From NCBI RefSeq assembly GCF_009831215.1, contig NZ_WUTW01000001.1:186001-250000 (forward strand): a stretch of 64,000 nucleotides of DNA, written 5' to 3'. Each line of letters opens with the position of its first letter. Position 1 is the stretch's first letter. The notes under the pieces were generated by a model. It searched no databases. It saw nothing but the letters and a program-made list of their open reading frames with translations, and was not told the DNA's origin. Below are positions 1 through 9,446 of this stretch, piece by piece. Position numbers and translations under genes: made by a program. This stretch comes from Actinomadura rayongensis (GTDB taxonomy: Bacteria > Actinomycetota > Actinomycetes > Streptosporangiales > Streptosporangiaceae).

Positions 1-79
1 AGGGCGAACGCTCGTTCGGGAGATCGTCGGGCGGGAGGGTCCAGGAGCCGTCGGACGGCGGAGGAGGGACGGTCGTCAT
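1..79 (-). CDS. N-terminal fragment of an unknown protein (runs off window)
   Basis: An open frame from an ATG runs to the window edge without a stop. Its 26 codons are proline-rich (PPPPSDGSWTLPPDDLP), like the cytoplasmic leaders of many actinobacterial membrane proteins. Too little is present to name it. The ATG overlaps the stop of a seven-codon reading frame that has a much better ribosome binding site, so translational coupling is possible. It lies downstream of, and on the same strand as, the proline-rich membrane protein at 194-1462, with a hairpin between them. Confidence 0.35.
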   Translation of the reverse strand, partial: MTTVPPPPSDGSWTLPPDDLPNERSP

Positions 80-144
80 CCGGCGCGCCCTGCCGTCATG
101 GATCGCGCTCCTTCCTCGGGACGGACACTGTGCGGGCACAAGAA

Positions 145-180
145 TGCCGGACGATCCGGGGTGCCCCGGGCCGTCCGGCA
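145..180 (-). terminator. Hairpin terminator of the proline-rich membrane protein gene
   Basis: Two 17-nt arms (145-161 and 164-180) pair with one mismatch and one wobble around a 2-nt loop. On the minus strand the hairpin follows the stop codon of the gene ending at 194, and a short T-containing stretch follows it. It probably ends that transcript. Confidence 0.55.
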
Positions 181-193
181 CTCGTGTCGCGCG

Positions 194-1462
194 TTACTCC
201 TGGTCCAGGTTCGTTTGCATGGTCTGGATGTCGGAGCTGGACACGCCGGCGACCTTGTACTCGACGTGCTTGTAGAAGGTGCCGCCCTTCTTCGCCCAGT
301 CCGTCCAGGCGGAGCTGACGACCTCGCAGCGCGTCCACACCGGCGAGTCGCCGCTGACGGTGACCTTGGCGGTGCAGTTGCCGAGGTCCCTGCCGGTGAG
401 GGTGAAGGCGGTGATGTTGAACCGCAGCTGGATCTCGGTCGGGCCGTCCAGCCCCGCCGGGGGACGGACCTGCGCCTCGACCAGGCACCCGGAGGTGCTG
501 TTGCAGTTCCCCTTCTTCCACTGCGCGATCGACGGCCGCGACGACACGTCGAAGGAGTCGCCGAGCTGGCTCATCTCCTGCCGCAGGTCGCTGATCACCG
601 AGTTGTCGGCGACCTGGACGTCGGCCTGGACGCGCGGGAACAGGCTCTCGTAGCGGATCAGCTCGGGGTCGTCGCTGTCGGTCAGGTACAGCGTCGCCGA
701 CCCGGTCGTGAACTTCAGCGCCTTGCGGCCCCCGTTCGTCGTCTTCACCGGCTTGCGGTTCAGCCGCGCGGCCTCGCGCAGCTTGTCGGCGATGACGGTC
801 GGGGTCAGCGACGTCTTGAAGTTCAGCGTGAGGTCGGACGAGCCGAGCCTGCCCCACTGCTGCCCGCTGAGGAACCAGGACGGGTCGCTGGTGCTGGTGA
901 TCTTGTCCTTCCAGTAGGACGAGTCGGCCTTGACGAAGGTCTTGTCGTCGGCCGCCAGCAGGGTGACCTGCGAGCCGTCCCAGGTGATCGGGCCGGTCGC
1001 CCGGCCGCCCTTGGTGACGGTCAGCTCGCCCTGGAGCGTGTCGGAGCCGCTGGTGATGCTGCCCTTGTAGGTGAGGGCGCGCGCGGCGGCGACCTTGTCG
1101 GCGGCGGCGGTGAGCTGCTCCTTCGGCGACTTGCCGCCGGCCGCCACGATCACCACGACGACCACCGCGAGCGCGACGATCACCACGAGCGCGCCGACGA
1201 CGATGGCGGCGATCGCGCCGCCGCCCATGCCGCGCTTGGCCGGCGGGCCGGGCGGCGGGGGGCCGCCGGGACCGTAGAACGGCGGCGGGGTGCCGGGGCC
1301 GCCGAAGCCGGGACCGGGCGGCGGGCCGCCGCCGAATCCCTGGCCGGGCGGCGGTCCGCCGGGCGCGCCGGGATTCTGCGGGCCCCCGGCCGGTGGCGGG
1401 GGCGGCGGCCATGAGGAGCCGCCCGGCGGTTCCCAGCCGGGGGGAGGCGGCGGGTTGCTCAT
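194..1462 (-). CDS. Proline-rich single-pass membrane protein with extracellular domain
   Basis: The predicted protein has 422 residues. About 75 N-terminal residues are Pro/Gly-rich (PPPPGWEPPGG, then more proline runs). One strongly hydrophobic segment (about residues 80-108) follows, then an approximately 310-residue exported domain. That domain has two Cys-containing segments (GNCNSTSGC and GNCTAKV...RCEVV) that could form disulfides. This cytoplasmic-tail, helix, external-domain layout is common among uncharacterised actinobacterial envelope proteins. The start was chosen at an ATG with GGAAGG about 11 nt upstream; an ATG 33 nt further out lacks such a site. It is divergent from nuoA across 157 nt. 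No enzymatic motif is recognised. Confidence 0.8.
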   Translation of the reverse strand: MSNPPPPPGWEPPGGSSWPPPPPPAGGPQNPGAPGGPPPGQGFGGGPPPGPGFGGPGTPPPFYGPGGPPPPGPPAKRGMGGGAIAAIVVGALVVIVALAVVVVVIVAAGGKSPKEQLTAAADKVAAARALTYKGSITSGSDTLQGELTVTKGGRATGPITWDGSQVTLLAADDKTFVKADSSYWKDKITSTSDPSWFLSGQQWGRLGSSDLTLNFKTSLTPTVIADKLREAARLNRKPVKTTNGGRKALKFTTGSATLYLTDSDDPELIRYESLFPRVQADVQVADNSVISDLRQEMSQLGDSFDVSSRPSIAQWKKGNCNSTSGCLVEAQVRPPAGLDGPTEIQLRFNITAFTLTGRDLGNCTAKVTVSGDSPVWTRCEVVSSAWTDWAKKGGTFYKHVEYKVAGVSSSDIQTMQTNLDQE

Positions 1463-1619
1463 CCGGTCACGTCCTTCCAGGTCATCTGACCCCAAAATGC
1501 ATGTCTAGTCTGCATCAAAAGACGCGTCCTGTGTTCGCCGGGTTCAGGGGTGTCCCGCTTCGCGACAACCTCGTGATGTTCGAGATACTTCTGCACGCAG
1601 GCACTCCGGGAGGTCACAG

Positions 1620-1991
1620 GTGGGCGACTATTTCGACGGCTACGCCATCTTCGCGGCGCTGGCCGTGATCGGCGGCGCGCTCGTCGGCGGCGGGCTGGCC
1701 GCGAACCGGCTGCTCCGCCCGGCGCTGCCGACGGCCGAGAAGCTGACGACCTACGAGTGCGGCGTCGACCCGGTCGGCGACCACTGGGCGCAGTCCTATG
1801 TCCGTTACTACGTGTTCGCCTACCTCTACGTGGTCTTCGCCGTGGACGCGGTGTTCCTGTTCCCCTGGGCGACGGTGTTCTCGGCGCCCGGATTCGGGGG
1901 GACGACGCTCGGCGAGATGTTCGTCTTCCTGGGCTTCCTCGCCGCCGGGCTGCTCTACGCGGGCCGCAAGGGCGTCCTGTCCTGGGTGTGA
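1620..1991 (+). CDS. nuoA: NADH-quinone oxidoreductase subunit A
   Basis: NuoA is a small three-helix membrane subunit at the junction of the membrane and peripheral arms of complex I. The 123-residue protein has the expected length and the family signature TTYECGVDPVGD after the first helix, followed by two more hydrophobic segments. The GTG start is preceded by GGGAGGT. It is the first gene of the ten-gene nuo operon reading to nuoN, and nuoB follows after 84 nt. The operon lacks nuoDEFG, so this is probably the partial second complex I cluster known from streptomycetes. Confidence 0.93.
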   Translation: MGDYFDGYAIFAALAVIGGALVGGGLAANRLLRPALPTAEKLTTYECGVDPVGDHWAQSYVRYYVFAYLYVVFAVDAVFLFPWATVFSAPGFGGTTLGEMFVFLGFLAAGLLYAGRKGVLSWV

Positions 1992-2075
1992 CCGGCGGCC
2001 CGGCCCGTGGGCCCGGTCCCCGGGTGCTGCAACAATGGCGCGCGTGAACGCTACCGTCCGTAGGAGCGCGCCGTC

Positions 2076-2783
2076 GTGAGCGCCGTCGACCTGCCGCCCC
2101 CCGGCATCGGGCCGTTGTCGCGGATCGCCCCGAAGCCCATGCGGTTCGTCCTCAACTGGGGCCGCCGCTACTCGCTCTGGGTGTTCAATTTCGGGCTGGC
2201 GTGCTGCGCGATCGAGTTCATCGCGACGTCCATGAGCCGGCACGACTTCATCCGGCTCGGCGTGATCCCGTTCGCGCCCGGTCCCCGGCAGGCCGACCTC
2301 ATGGTCGTCTCGGGGACGGTCAGCGACAAGATGGCGCCCGCGATCAAGCGGCTGTACGAGCAGATGCCCGAGCCGAAGTACGTGATCTCGTTCGGCGCGT
2401 GCTCCAACTGCGGCGGCCCGTACTGGGACTCCTACTGCGTCACCAAGGGCGTGGACCAGATCATCCCGGTGGACGTGTACGTGCCGGGCTGCCCGCCGCG
2501 TCCCGAGGCGCTGCTGCACGGGATCGTCAAGCTCCAGGAGAAGATCGCGGCCGAGTCGCTCGGCGAGCGCTACACCGGGGACGGCGAGCCGGTCGCGCCC
2601 GCGCCCGCGCCGCGCGCGCTGGAGGCGACGGTGCTGCGCCGTCCGCTCGTCGCGCCGCCGCCCGAGCCGGCCGGGCCGGACGACGTGACCACGCCGCTCG
2701 CCGTCGTCGCCGACGAGACCGACGAGGCCCACGACCCGACGATCATCCCCGGCCTCGCCGACGACGAGCGGGGGAACCCGTGA
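2076..2783 (+). CDS. nuoB: NADH-quinone oxidoreductase subunit B with C-terminal extension
   Basis: NuoB carries the terminal 4Fe-4S cluster N2 that reduces quinone. The cluster ligands are visible: the adjacent cysteines in LACCAIEFI, the cysteine in FGACSNCGG and the one in VPGCPPRPE. The core ends near residue 165. About 70 extra residues rich in Pro, Ala, Asp and Glu follow ([10 protein letters not shown] ... [13 protein letters not shown]), making 235 residues against about 160-220 in the family. The GTG start has TAGGAG 10 nt upstream. Its stop overlaps the nuoC start (GTGA). Confidence 0.93.
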   Translation: MSAVDLPPPGIGPLSRIAPKPMRFVLNWGRRYSLWVFNFGLACCAIEFIATSMSRHDFIRLGVIPFAPGPRQADLMVVSGTVSDKMAPAIKRLYEQMPEPKYVISFGACSNCGGPYWDSYCVTKGVDQIIPVDVYVPGCPPRPEALLHGIVKLQEKIAAESLGERYTGDGEPVAPAPAPRALEATVLRRPLVAPPPEPAGPDDVTTPLAVVADETDEAHDPTIIPGLADDERGNP

Positions 2784-3370
2784 CCGACGAGCCGGAGGAG
2801 CCCGCCGAGCCGCCGGAGCCGCCGCACCCGCTGGCCGTCGTCTGGACCGACCGCTTCGCCGACGACGTCACCACCGAGGCGACCCACGGCGGCCTGTCGG
2901 TCGGGGTGCCCGCCGACCGCTGGATCGACGCGCTGACGTTCGCCCGCGACGAGCTGTCCTGCGGCTTCTTCGACTGGCTGACCGGCGTGGACGAGATGGA
3001 AGAGGGCTTCGCCGTCGTCGCGCACGTGTACTCGCTGCAGGAGCGCCACCACCTGCTCGTCCGCACCCGCGTCCCGCGCGCCTACCCGGCGCTGCCCACC
3101 GCGACCGGCGTGTACCGGGGCGCGGCATGGCACGAGCGCGAGACGTTCGAGATGTTCGGGATCGAGTTCGAGGGCCATCCCCACCTCGTCCCGCTGCTGC
3201 TGCCGGACGGGTTCGAGGGGAACCCGCTGCGCAAGGACTTCGTGCTCGCGTCCCGCGTCGCCAAGGCGTGGCCGGGCGCCAAGGAGCCCGGCGAGTCCGG
3301 CCACGGCGCGCCGAGCCGCCGCCGCGTGCGCCCGCCGGGCGTGCCCGACGACTGGGGTCCCCATGCCTGA
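2780..3370 (+). CDS. nuoC: NADH-quinone oxidoreductase subunit C (30 kDa)
   Basis: NuoC is a peripheral-arm subunit that normally pairs with NuoD. The 196-residue protein contains the 30-kDa subunit signature [16 protein letters not shown] and the downstream [14 protein letters not shown]. It begins with a Glu/Pro-rich leader. The GTG start overlaps the nuoB stop by 4 nt, and the end overlaps nuoH by 8 nt. No NuoD domain is fused to it, and the gene that would encode NuoD is absent here. The product must therefore use a NuoD encoded elsewhere or work without one. Confidence 0.9.
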   Translation: MTDEPEEPAEPPEPPHPLAVVWTDRFADDVTTEATHGGLSVGVPADRWIDALTFARDELSCGFFDWLTGVDEMEEGFAVVAHVYSLQERHHLLVRTRVPRAYPALPTATGVYRGAAWHERETFEMFGIEFEGHPHLVPLLLPDGFEGNPLRKDFVLASRVAKAWPGAKEPGESGHGAPSRRRVRPPGVPDDWGPHA

Positions 3371-4328
3371 CCTGCTGGAGATCGTGCTCAAGCTCGCGGC
3401 CGTCGCCGCCGCGTTCGGCGTGCTGCCGCTGCTGGTCGGGCAGGCCGAGCACAAGGTGATGGCGCACATGCAGGGCCGCCTCGGCCCGATGTACGCGGGC
3501 GGGTTCCACGGCTGGGCGCAGCTCGTCGCCGACGGCGTGAAGTTCGCGCAGAAGGAGGACGTCGTCCCGGCCGCCGCCGACCGGACGGTCTTCAAGCTCG
3601 CCCCGGCGGTCGCGATCGTCCCGTACCTGCTGGTGCTGCTGGTGATCCCGGTCGGGCCGGACGGCCAGGTCGTCCTGGACCTCGGGCTCGGTCTGTTCTT
3701 CGCGCTCGCGGTGATGGGGATCGGCGTGATCGGCGCGATCATGGCGGGCTGGTCGAGCGCGAACAAGTACTCGCTGCTCGGCGGGATGCGGATCGCGGCG
3801 CAGCTCATGTCGTACGAGCTGCCGATGGTGTTCGCGGCGTCGTCGGCGGCGATGGCGGCCGGGACGCTGTCGCTGTCGGGGATCGTCGAGGCGTGGCACT
3901 GGTACTGGCTGCCGTGGCAGGCGATCGGGCTCGTGGTGTTCTTCGTCGCGGGCCTGGCGGAGCTGCGGCGTCCGCCGTTCGACATGCCGCTGGCGGACTC
4001 GGAGATCATCCTCGGCCCGTACACCGAGTACGGCGGGCTGCGGTTCGCGTTCTTCCTGCTCGCCGAGTACGCCGGGATCGTGGTGCTGTCGGCGCTGACG
4101 GCCGTGCTGTTCCTCGGCGGCTGGCGCGGCCCGTTCCTGGACGCCGAACTCGGCTGGTTGTGGCTGCTGGTCAAGGTGTTCGCGCTGGCGTTCGTCGTGA
4201 TCTGGCTGCGCGTCAGCTACCCCCGGATGCGCGAGGACCAGCTCCAGAAGCTCGCGTGGGCCTGGCTCGTCCCGCTGGCGCTCGCGCAGCTCGCGCTGAC
4301 CGGCGTGCTGCGCGTCGCGCTGGGCTGA
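3363..4328 (+). CDS. nuoH: NADH-quinone oxidoreductase subunit H
   Basis: NuoH forms much of the quinone chamber at the membrane-peripheral interface. The 321-residue protein has the usual eight or so hydrophobic segments. It carries the conserved motifs [18 protein letters not shown], a [12 protein letters not shown] loop, [15 protein letters not shown] and a [16 protein letters not shown] stretch rich in conserved charged residues. The ATG lies inside the end of nuoC, implying coupling. A 131-nt gap separates it from nuoI, the largest inside this operon. Confidence 0.95.
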   Translation: MPDLLEIVLKLAAVAAAFGVLPLLVGQAEHKVMAHMQGRLGPMYAGGFHGWAQLVADGVKFAQKEDVVPAAADRTVFKLAPAVAIVPYLLVLLVIPVGPDGQVVLDLGLGLFFALAVMGIGVIGAIMAGWSSANKYSLLGGMRIAAQLMSYELPMVFAASSAAMAAGTLSLSGIVEAWHWYWLPWQAIGLVVFFVAGLAELRRPPFDMPLADSEIILGPYTEYGGLRFAFFLLAEYAGIVVLSALTAVLFLGGWRGPFLDAELGWLWLLVKVFALAFVVIWLRVSYPRMREDQLQKLAWAWLVPLALAQLALTGVLRVALG

Positions 4329-4459
4329 ATGCACCTCATGGGCCGATTTGTCGGGGTGCACCGAACGCGGTTCCACCTGCGCGGACGGTGCCCGTGAGAC
4401 GCGCGGGACCGCCGGTACCCACCCCCGGCGCGCACCGGGGCACCCCCGGGTACGCCATC

Positions 4460-4990
4460 ATGTCCACCGTGGGACGGCTACCAGGAGGCGGGCTGGCCAA
4501 GGGGCTGGCCGTCACGTTGCGGACGATGACGCGGCGCACCATCACGCGCCAGTACCCGGAGGTGCAGCCCGATCTGCCGCCCCGGAGCCGGGGCGTGATC
4601 GCGCTGTTCGAGGAGAACTGCACGGTCTGCATGCTCTGCGCGCGCGAGTGCCCGGACTGGTGCATCTACATCGACTCCCACAAGGAGACGCTGCCCGCCG
4701 AGGGCGGCGGACGGGCGCGCAGCCGCAACGTCCTCGACCGGTTCGCCATCGACTTCTCGCTGTGCATGTACTGCGGGATCTGCGTCGAGGTGTGCCCGTT
4801 CGACGCGCTGTTCTGGTCGCCGGAGTTCGAGTACGCCGAGTACGACATCGCCGAGCTGACGCACGAGAAGGAGCGGCTGCGCGAGTGGATGTGGACCGTC
4901 CCGCCGCCGCAGGCGCACGACCCGTCCGGCGAGCCGCCCAAGGAGATCGCCGCCGCCGAGAAGGCCGCCGCGCGCGGGAGGAAGACGTGA
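4460..4990 (+). CDS. nuoI: NADH-quinone oxidoreductase subunit I (2x 4Fe-4S)
   Basis: NuoI is a ferredoxin-like peripheral subunit carrying clusters N6a and N6b. Two complete CxxCxxCxxxCP motifs are present, with cysteines at about residues 54, 57, 60, 64 and 102, 105, 108, 112. The 176-residue length fits the family once an Ala/Lys-rich C-terminal tail is counted. The chosen ATG has only a weak ribosome binding site; an in-frame GTG three codons later is the alternative. The stop overlaps the nuoJ GTG. The 131 nt upstream contain a TGCACC...GGTGCA inverted repeat, so an internal promoter or processing site is possible. Confidence 0.93.
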   Translation: MSTVGRLPGGGLAKGLAVTLRTMTRRTITRQYPEVQPDLPPRSRGVIALFEENCTVCMLCARECPDWCIYIDSHKETLPAEGGGRARSRNVLDRFAIDFSLCMYCGICVEVCPFDALFWSPEFEYAEYDIAELTHEKERLREWMWTVPPPQAHDPSGEPPKEIAAAEKAAARGRKT

Positions 4991-5502
4991 CGGGCCAGGA
5001 CGTGGTGCTCGTGCTGCTCGGCGCCGTCGCGCTCGGCGGGGGCGTGCTGTGCGTGACGACGCGGCAGATCGTCCACGCCGCGCTGTGGCTGGTCGTCGCG
5101 TTCGGCGGGCTCGCGGGCTCCTACCTGGTGCTGACCGCCGAGTTCGTCGCGTGGGTGCAGGTGCTGGTCTACGTCGGCGCGGTCGTCGTGCTGCTGCTGT
5201 TCGGGATCATGCTGACGCGCGCGCCGATCGGCCCCGGCGACGGGCTGGACTCCGAGAACCGCTGGGTCGCGCTGGTCGTCGCCGTCGCGACCGCCGCGCT
5301 GCTCGTCACCACGGTGATCCTCGGCTTCGGCTACGACCGCAAGGACGTCCACGCGGGCGGCGGCAGCGCGGACGCGCTCGGCTCCAGCCTGTTCCGGACG
5401 TGGGTGCTGCCGTTCGAGGTCGCGTCGGTGCTCCTGCTCGCGGCGCTCGTCGGCGCGATCGTCCTGTCCCGGACGGACATCGGCCCGAAGGACGGCGACT
5501 GA
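4987..5502 (+). CDS. nuoJ: NADH-quinone oxidoreductase subunit J
   Basis: NuoJ is a membrane subunit beside the quinone site. The 171-residue protein has about five hydrophobic segments and the conserved helix-3 region ending [20 protein letters not shown], which is the most conserved stretch in this family. The GTG start overlaps the nuoI stop, and its own stop overlaps the nuoK start (TGATG). This places it firmly in the coupled block nuoI-nuoM. Confidence 0.93.
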   Translation: MTGQDVVLVLLGAVALGGGVLCVTTRQIVHAALWLVVAFGGLAGSYLVLTAEFVAWVQVLVYVGAVVVLLLFGIMLTRAPIGPGDGLDSENRWVALVVAVATAALLVTTVILGFGYDRKDVHAGGGSADALGSSLFRTWVLPFEVASVLLLAALVGAIVLSRTDIGPKDGD

Positions 5503-5870
5503 TGCACATCGTCTATCCCGCCGTGCTGTCGGCGCTGCTGTTCTCCGTCGGCGTGTACGGGGTGCTCGCCCGGCGCAACGCGATCCTCGTGCTGATGGCC
5601 GTCGAGCTGATGCTGAACGCGGTGAACCTCAACCTCGTCGCGTTCGACGTCTGGTGGCGGGACCGGCTGCACGGCGGCCAGGTCCTCACGCTGTTCACGA
5701 TCGTCATCGCGGCGGCGGAGATCGGGCTGGGGCTCGCGATCGTCCTGCTCGTCTACCGCAACCGCAGCACGGTGGACGTGGACGAGCTGACCACGCTGCG
5801 CGAGAACACCGCCGACGACACCGCCGAGCCCGCCGCCGAGCCCGCCGAGACCGTGGAGGCGGGCCGGTGA
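5502..5870 (+). CDS. nuoK: NADH-quinone oxidoreductase subunit K
   Basis: NuoK is an MrpC-like three-helix subunit in the proton path. The 122-residue protein contains the conserved [18 protein letters not shown] helix with its buried glutamate, and [17 protein letters not shown] in helix 3. About 25 extra residues rich in Glu, Ala, Pro and Thr follow helix 3, in place of the short tail of most homologues. The ATG overlaps the nuoJ stop, and the nuoL GTG overlaps its own stop. Confidence 0.94.
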   Translation: MHIVYPAVLSALLFSVGVYGVLARRNAILVLMAVELMLNAVNLNLVAFDVWWRDRLHGGQVLTLFTIVIAAAEIGLGLAIVLLVYRNRSTVDVDELTTLRENTADDTAEPAAEPAETVEAGR

Positions 5871-7942
5871 TCGTCCTCGCCGCGCTGATCGTTCTGCTGC
5901 CGTTCGCCGCCGCCGTCGCCGGGCTGCTCGCCGGCCCCCGGGTGACGCGGCTGCTCGGCGGCGCGCCCGCGACCGCCGCACCAGAAGGCCACACTGTCGT
6001 CACCGACGCGGAAGCCGGTGCCGACCCCGACGCGGTCCAGGAGGGCGCCACCCCGCCCGCCGCCGCCCGGTTCGGGCTCCGCAACGGCCCCGCGCTGCTC
6101 GCCTGCGTCCCGGCGGGCGCCGCGTTCGTCCTCGCCGCGATCGTCGGGCTGACGCTCTGGCGCTCGCCGCATCCCCGCTCGGGCGCGCTGACCGTCGTGG
6201 ACACCGGCGCCGTCCCGATCCGCGTCGCGTTCCAGGTGGACGGGCTGGCCGCGCTGCTCGGCGTCCTCGTCTGCGCGGTCGCGCTCGCGGTGCAGCTCTA
6301 CTCCGTCGCGTACATGGCGAAGGACCCGCGCTACTCGTCCTACGCCGCGTTCGTGTCGCTGTTCACCGCCGCGATGCTGCTCGTGGTGTTCTCCCGCGAC
6401 CTCCTGCTGCTGTACGTCGGCTGGGAGATCATGGGCGTCTGCTCGTACTTCCTCATCGGCCACCACTGGGAGGACCGCGCGAACTCCCGCGCGGCCGTGA
6501 AGGCGTTCCTGGTGACGCGGCTCGGCGACGTCGGGTTCCTCATCGGGATCCTCGTGCTCGGTGTCGGCGCGTCCACGTTCGACATCCCGACGCTGCTGCG
6601 GCGGCTGGACGTCCTGCCGCACGGCACGCTCGTCGCGGCGGCGCTGCTGCTGCTCGCGGGCGTAGCGGGCAAGAGCGCCCAGTTCCCGCTGCACACCTGG
6701 CTCCCGGACGCGATGGCCGGCCCCACGCCGATCAGCGCGCTCATCCACGCGGCCACGATGGTCGCGGCCGGGATCTACGTCGTCGCGCGCCTGTACCCGC
6801 TGTACCTGGCGGCTCCGGCGGCGCTGGCGGTGCTCGGCGTCCTCGCGGTCGTGTCGATGGTCGGCGCGGCGCTCGCGGCCCTCGCCCAGGACGACCTGAA
6901 ACGCGTCCTCGCCTACTCCACGATCAGCCAGCTCGCCGTGATGGCGGCGGGCCTGGCGGTCGGCGCGAAGTCGGCGGCGATCTTCCACCTCGTCGCGCAC
7001 GGCGCGTTCAAGGCGGTGCTGTTCCTCGCGGCGGGCTGCGTGATCTTCGTGACCGGCACCAACCTGCTCGCCGGGCACGGCGGGCTGCGCACCCGGATGC
7101 CGCTGACGTTCGCCGCGATGACGGTCGGGTTCGCGGCGCTCGCGGGCGTCCCGCCGGTCAGCGGCTGGTTCAGCAAGGACGCCGTCATCGAGGGCGCCCA
7201 GCACGCCGCCACGCACGGCGGCCACCTTCCGGCGCCCGGGCCGCACGACGCGATCTCCGGCCTCGGGGAAGGCGGCGCCGCCCTCTCCCCGCACGTGAAG
7301 CCGGGACCGATCACCATCGTGAGCGAGACCTGGACGATCCCCGCCATCCCCACCGGCATCGCGTGGCTGATCTATCTGGCACTGCTGCTGACGGTCGCGC
7401 TCACCGCCGCGTACGCCATGCGCGCCTGGCTGCTGACCTTCTTCGGCGACTACCGGGGGACGGGCGAGCCGCGCGAGGCGCCGCGCGTCATGTCCTGGAC
7501 GATCGCCGCGCTCGCCGTTCCCGCCGCGATCCTCGGGTTCTTCGGCCTCGGCGCGGACGAGCTGCGCCCGCACCCGGTGTCGGCCCTGCTCGGCGTCGCG
7601 CTGCTCGCCGCGGGCGCCGCCGCGACCTACCTGGTGTGGAAGCGCGACCCGGCGGCCGACCCGGCGCGCGTCCTCGGCCGCGTCCGGCCCGTGCTCGCCC
7701 GCGCGTTCCTCGTGGACGAGCTGTACGCGGCGGCGGTCGTCCGGCCCGTCCGGCGGCTCGCGCACGGCGTCGCCGTCGTGGACCGCCAGGACGTCGACGG
7801 CGCGGTCACCGGCACCGCCCGCCTCACCCGCCGGCTCGCCGACGTCGTCCGGCGGCCCGGGGGCGGCGACCCGCAGTCCTATCTCACCGGCGTCCTCGCC
7901 GGGGTCGTCGTCATCGTCGCCGTGGTGGTGGTCTTCCTGTGA
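5867..7942 (+). CDS. nuoL: NADH-quinone oxidoreductase subunit L (antiporter-like)
   Basis: NuoL is the distal proton-pumping subunit of complex I, with an MrpA/D-like fold. The 691-residue protein carries the key charged motifs [16 protein letters not shown] (helix 5 glutamate) and [21 protein letters not shown] (helix 7 lysine). [20 protein letters not shown] and a [15 protein letters not shown] loop follow. About 60 weakly conserved residues with a Gly/Pro/His-rich segment sit between the core and the C-terminal lateral helix. The GTG start overlaps the nuoK stop. Retention of the channel residues argues that the cluster is functional. Confidence 0.95.
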   Translation: MIVLAALIVLLPFAAAVAGLLAGPRVTRLLGGAPATAAPEGHTVVTDAEAGADPDAVQEGATPPAAARFGLRNGPALLACVPAGAAFVLAAIVGLTLWRSPHPRSGALTVVDTGAVPIRVAFQVDGLAALLGVLVCAVALAVQLYSVAYMAKDPRYSSYAAFVSLFTAAMLLVVFSRDLLLLYVGWEIMGVCSYFLIGHHWEDRANSRAAVKAFLVTRLGDVGFLIGILVLGVGASTFDIPTLLRRLDVLPHGTLVAAALLLLAGVAGKSAQFPLHTWLPDAMAGPTPISALIHAATMVAAGIYVVARLYPLYLAAPAALAVLGVLAVVSMVGAALAALAQDDLKRVLAYSTISQLAVMAAGLAVGAKSAAIFHLVAHGAFKAVLFLAAGCVIFVTGTNLLAGHGGLRTRMPLTFAAMTVGFAALAGVPPVSGWFSKDAVIEGAQHAATHGGHLPAPGPHDAISGLGEGGAALSPHVKPGPITIVSETWTIPAIPTGIAWLIYLALLLTVALTAAYAMRAWLLTFFGDYRGTGEPREAPRVMSWTIAALAVPAAILGFFGLGADELRPHPVSALLGVALLAAGAAATYLVWKRDPAADPARVLGRVRPVLARAFLVDELYAAAVVRPVRRLAHGVAVVDRQDVDGAVTGTARLTRRLADVVRRPGGGDPQSYLTGVLAGVVVIVAVVVVFL

Positions 7943-9441
7943 TCCTGGTGCTGCTGACGGCGCTGCCGCTGCTCGGCGCGCTCGCGCTGCTCGTCCCGGC
8001 GGGCCGGTTCCTGCCCGGCGACGCGGCCGTCGTCCGGTTCGGCGCGGCCGTGTCCGGCGCGACGCTGCTCGTCGCGGTCTGCACGGCCGCCGTGTTCGAC
8101 TACGGCGCGGGATCGCGGACGCAGCTCGGCGTGAACCGGTCCTGGGCGTCCTCGATCGGGCTGCGGTTCCACCTCGGCGTGGACGGCATCTCGCTCCCGC
8201 TCGTCGTGCTGACCGCGCTGCTGACCTTCCTGTGCTTCGTTCACCTCGCGCGGCACGCGCCCGCCGGGGGACGGACGCGGCTGCTCACCGGGCTCCTGCT
8301 CGTCCTCGAAGTCGGGATGCTCGGGACGTTCACCGCGCTCGACCTCGTCCTGTTCTTCGTGTTCTTCGAGGTCGTCCTCGTCCCGATGTACGCGGTCATC
8401 GCGATCTGGGGCGGGCCCGGACGCGCCGACGCCGCGCGCAAGTTCATCCTCTACACGCTGTTCGGGTCGGGCCTGCTGCTGGTCGGGATGCTGCTCGTCG
8501 GCGTCAAGGCCGGGACGCTCGACATGACGGTGCTCGCCGCCCGGCACGGCGCGGGGCTGAGCCGCGGCGTCCAGATCGGCGCGTTCCTGCTCATGGGCCT
8601 CGGGTTCGCGGTCAAGACGCCGATGTGGCCGCTGCACACCTGGCTCCCCGACGCGCACACCGAGGCCCCGACCGTGGGGTCGGTGCTGCTCGCGGGGGCG
8701 CTGCTGAAGATGGGCACGTACGGCATCATCCGCGTGGCGCTGCCGTCCGTCCCGCACGGCGCGGCCTACTGGGCGCCGTGGCTCGGCCTGTTCGCGGTCA
8801 TCGGCATCGTGTACGGGGCGCTGGCCTGCCTCGCGCAGACCGACCTCAAGCGGCTGATCGCGTTCTCGTCCGTCGGGCACATGGGGTTCGTGCTGCTCGG
8901 CATCGCGACGCTCACGCCCGTCGGCGTCAACGCGGCCCTGTTCGGCAACATCGCGCACGGCCTCATCACCGGGCTGCTGTTCTTCGTCGCCGGATCGGTC
9001 AAGGAGCGGTACGGCACCGGGGACCTGCGCGAGCTGGGCGGCGGGCTGCTGTCGTCCGCGCCGCGCCTGGCCGGGACGCTCACCTTCGCCGCCGTCGCCA
9101 GCCTCGGCCTGCCAGGCCTCGCCGGGTTCTGGGGCGAGATGCTCGCGCTGCTCGGCGCCTACCGGCCGCACGCCGCCCTGCCGCGCGGGACGTTCGTGGC
9201 GTTCATGGCCGTCGCCGGGCTCGGGGCCGTCCTCACCGCCGCGTACTTCCTGCGCCTTCTGAGCACGCTCACCCACGGGACGCCGCGCGAGCCCGTCCCC
9301 GTCGGCGCGGCGCGGATCTCCGCGGTCGAGTACGCCGCGTGGGCGCCGCTCGTCGCCGGGACCCTGCTGGTCGGGCTCTGGCCGAAGACCCTGCTGGACG
9401 TGACCACCGGCCCGGTGCGCGCGCTGCTTGGAGGTGGCTGA
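7939..9441 (+). CDS. nuoM: NADH-quinone oxidoreductase subunit M (antiporter-like)
   Basis: NuoM is the middle antiporter-like pumping subunit. The 500-residue protein shows FFEVVLVPMYAVIAIWGG with the conserved glutamate and [20 protein letters not shown] with the conserved lysine and histidine. ALLKMGTYGIIRVALP and TDLKRLIAFSSVGHMGFV follow. Its GTG start overlaps the nuoL stop by 4 nt. Only 5 nt separate it from nuoN. Length and motifs match the standard family. Confidence 0.95.
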   Translation: MILVLLTALPLLGALALLVPAGRFLPGDAAVVRFGAAVSGATLLVAVCTAAVFDYGAGSRTQLGVNRSWASSIGLRFHLGVDGISLPLVVLTALLTFLCFVHLARHAPAGGRTRLLTGLLLVLEVGMLGTFTALDLVLFFVFFEVVLVPMYAVIAIWGGPGRADAARKFILYTLFGSGLLLVGMLLVGVKAGTLDMTVLAARHGAGLSRGVQIGAFLLMGLGFAVKTPMWPLHTWLPDAHTEAPTVGSVLLAGALLKMGTYGIIRVALPSVPHGAAYWAPWLGLFAVIGIVYGALACLAQTDLKRLIAFSSVGHMGFVLLGIATLTPVGVNAALFGNIAHGLITGLLFFVAGSVKERYGTGDLRELGGGLLSSAPRLAGTLTFAAVASLGLPGLAGFWGEMLALLGAYRPHAALPRGTFVAFMAVAGLGAVLTAAYFLRLLSTLTHGTPREPVPVGAARISAVEYAAWAPLVAGTLLVGLWPKTLLDVTTGPVRALLGGG

Positions 9442-9446
9442 CGCCC

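Noticed and set aside
2570..4376. Long minus-strand open frames opposite nuoB-nuoH
   Set aside because: They overlap well-supported nuo genes throughout, show no recognisable domain and have no ribosome binding sites.
3363..4459. Possible hidden nuoD between nuoC and nuoI
   Set aside because: The interval is fully occupied by nuoH and a 131-nt gap; no NuoD motif is present in any frame.
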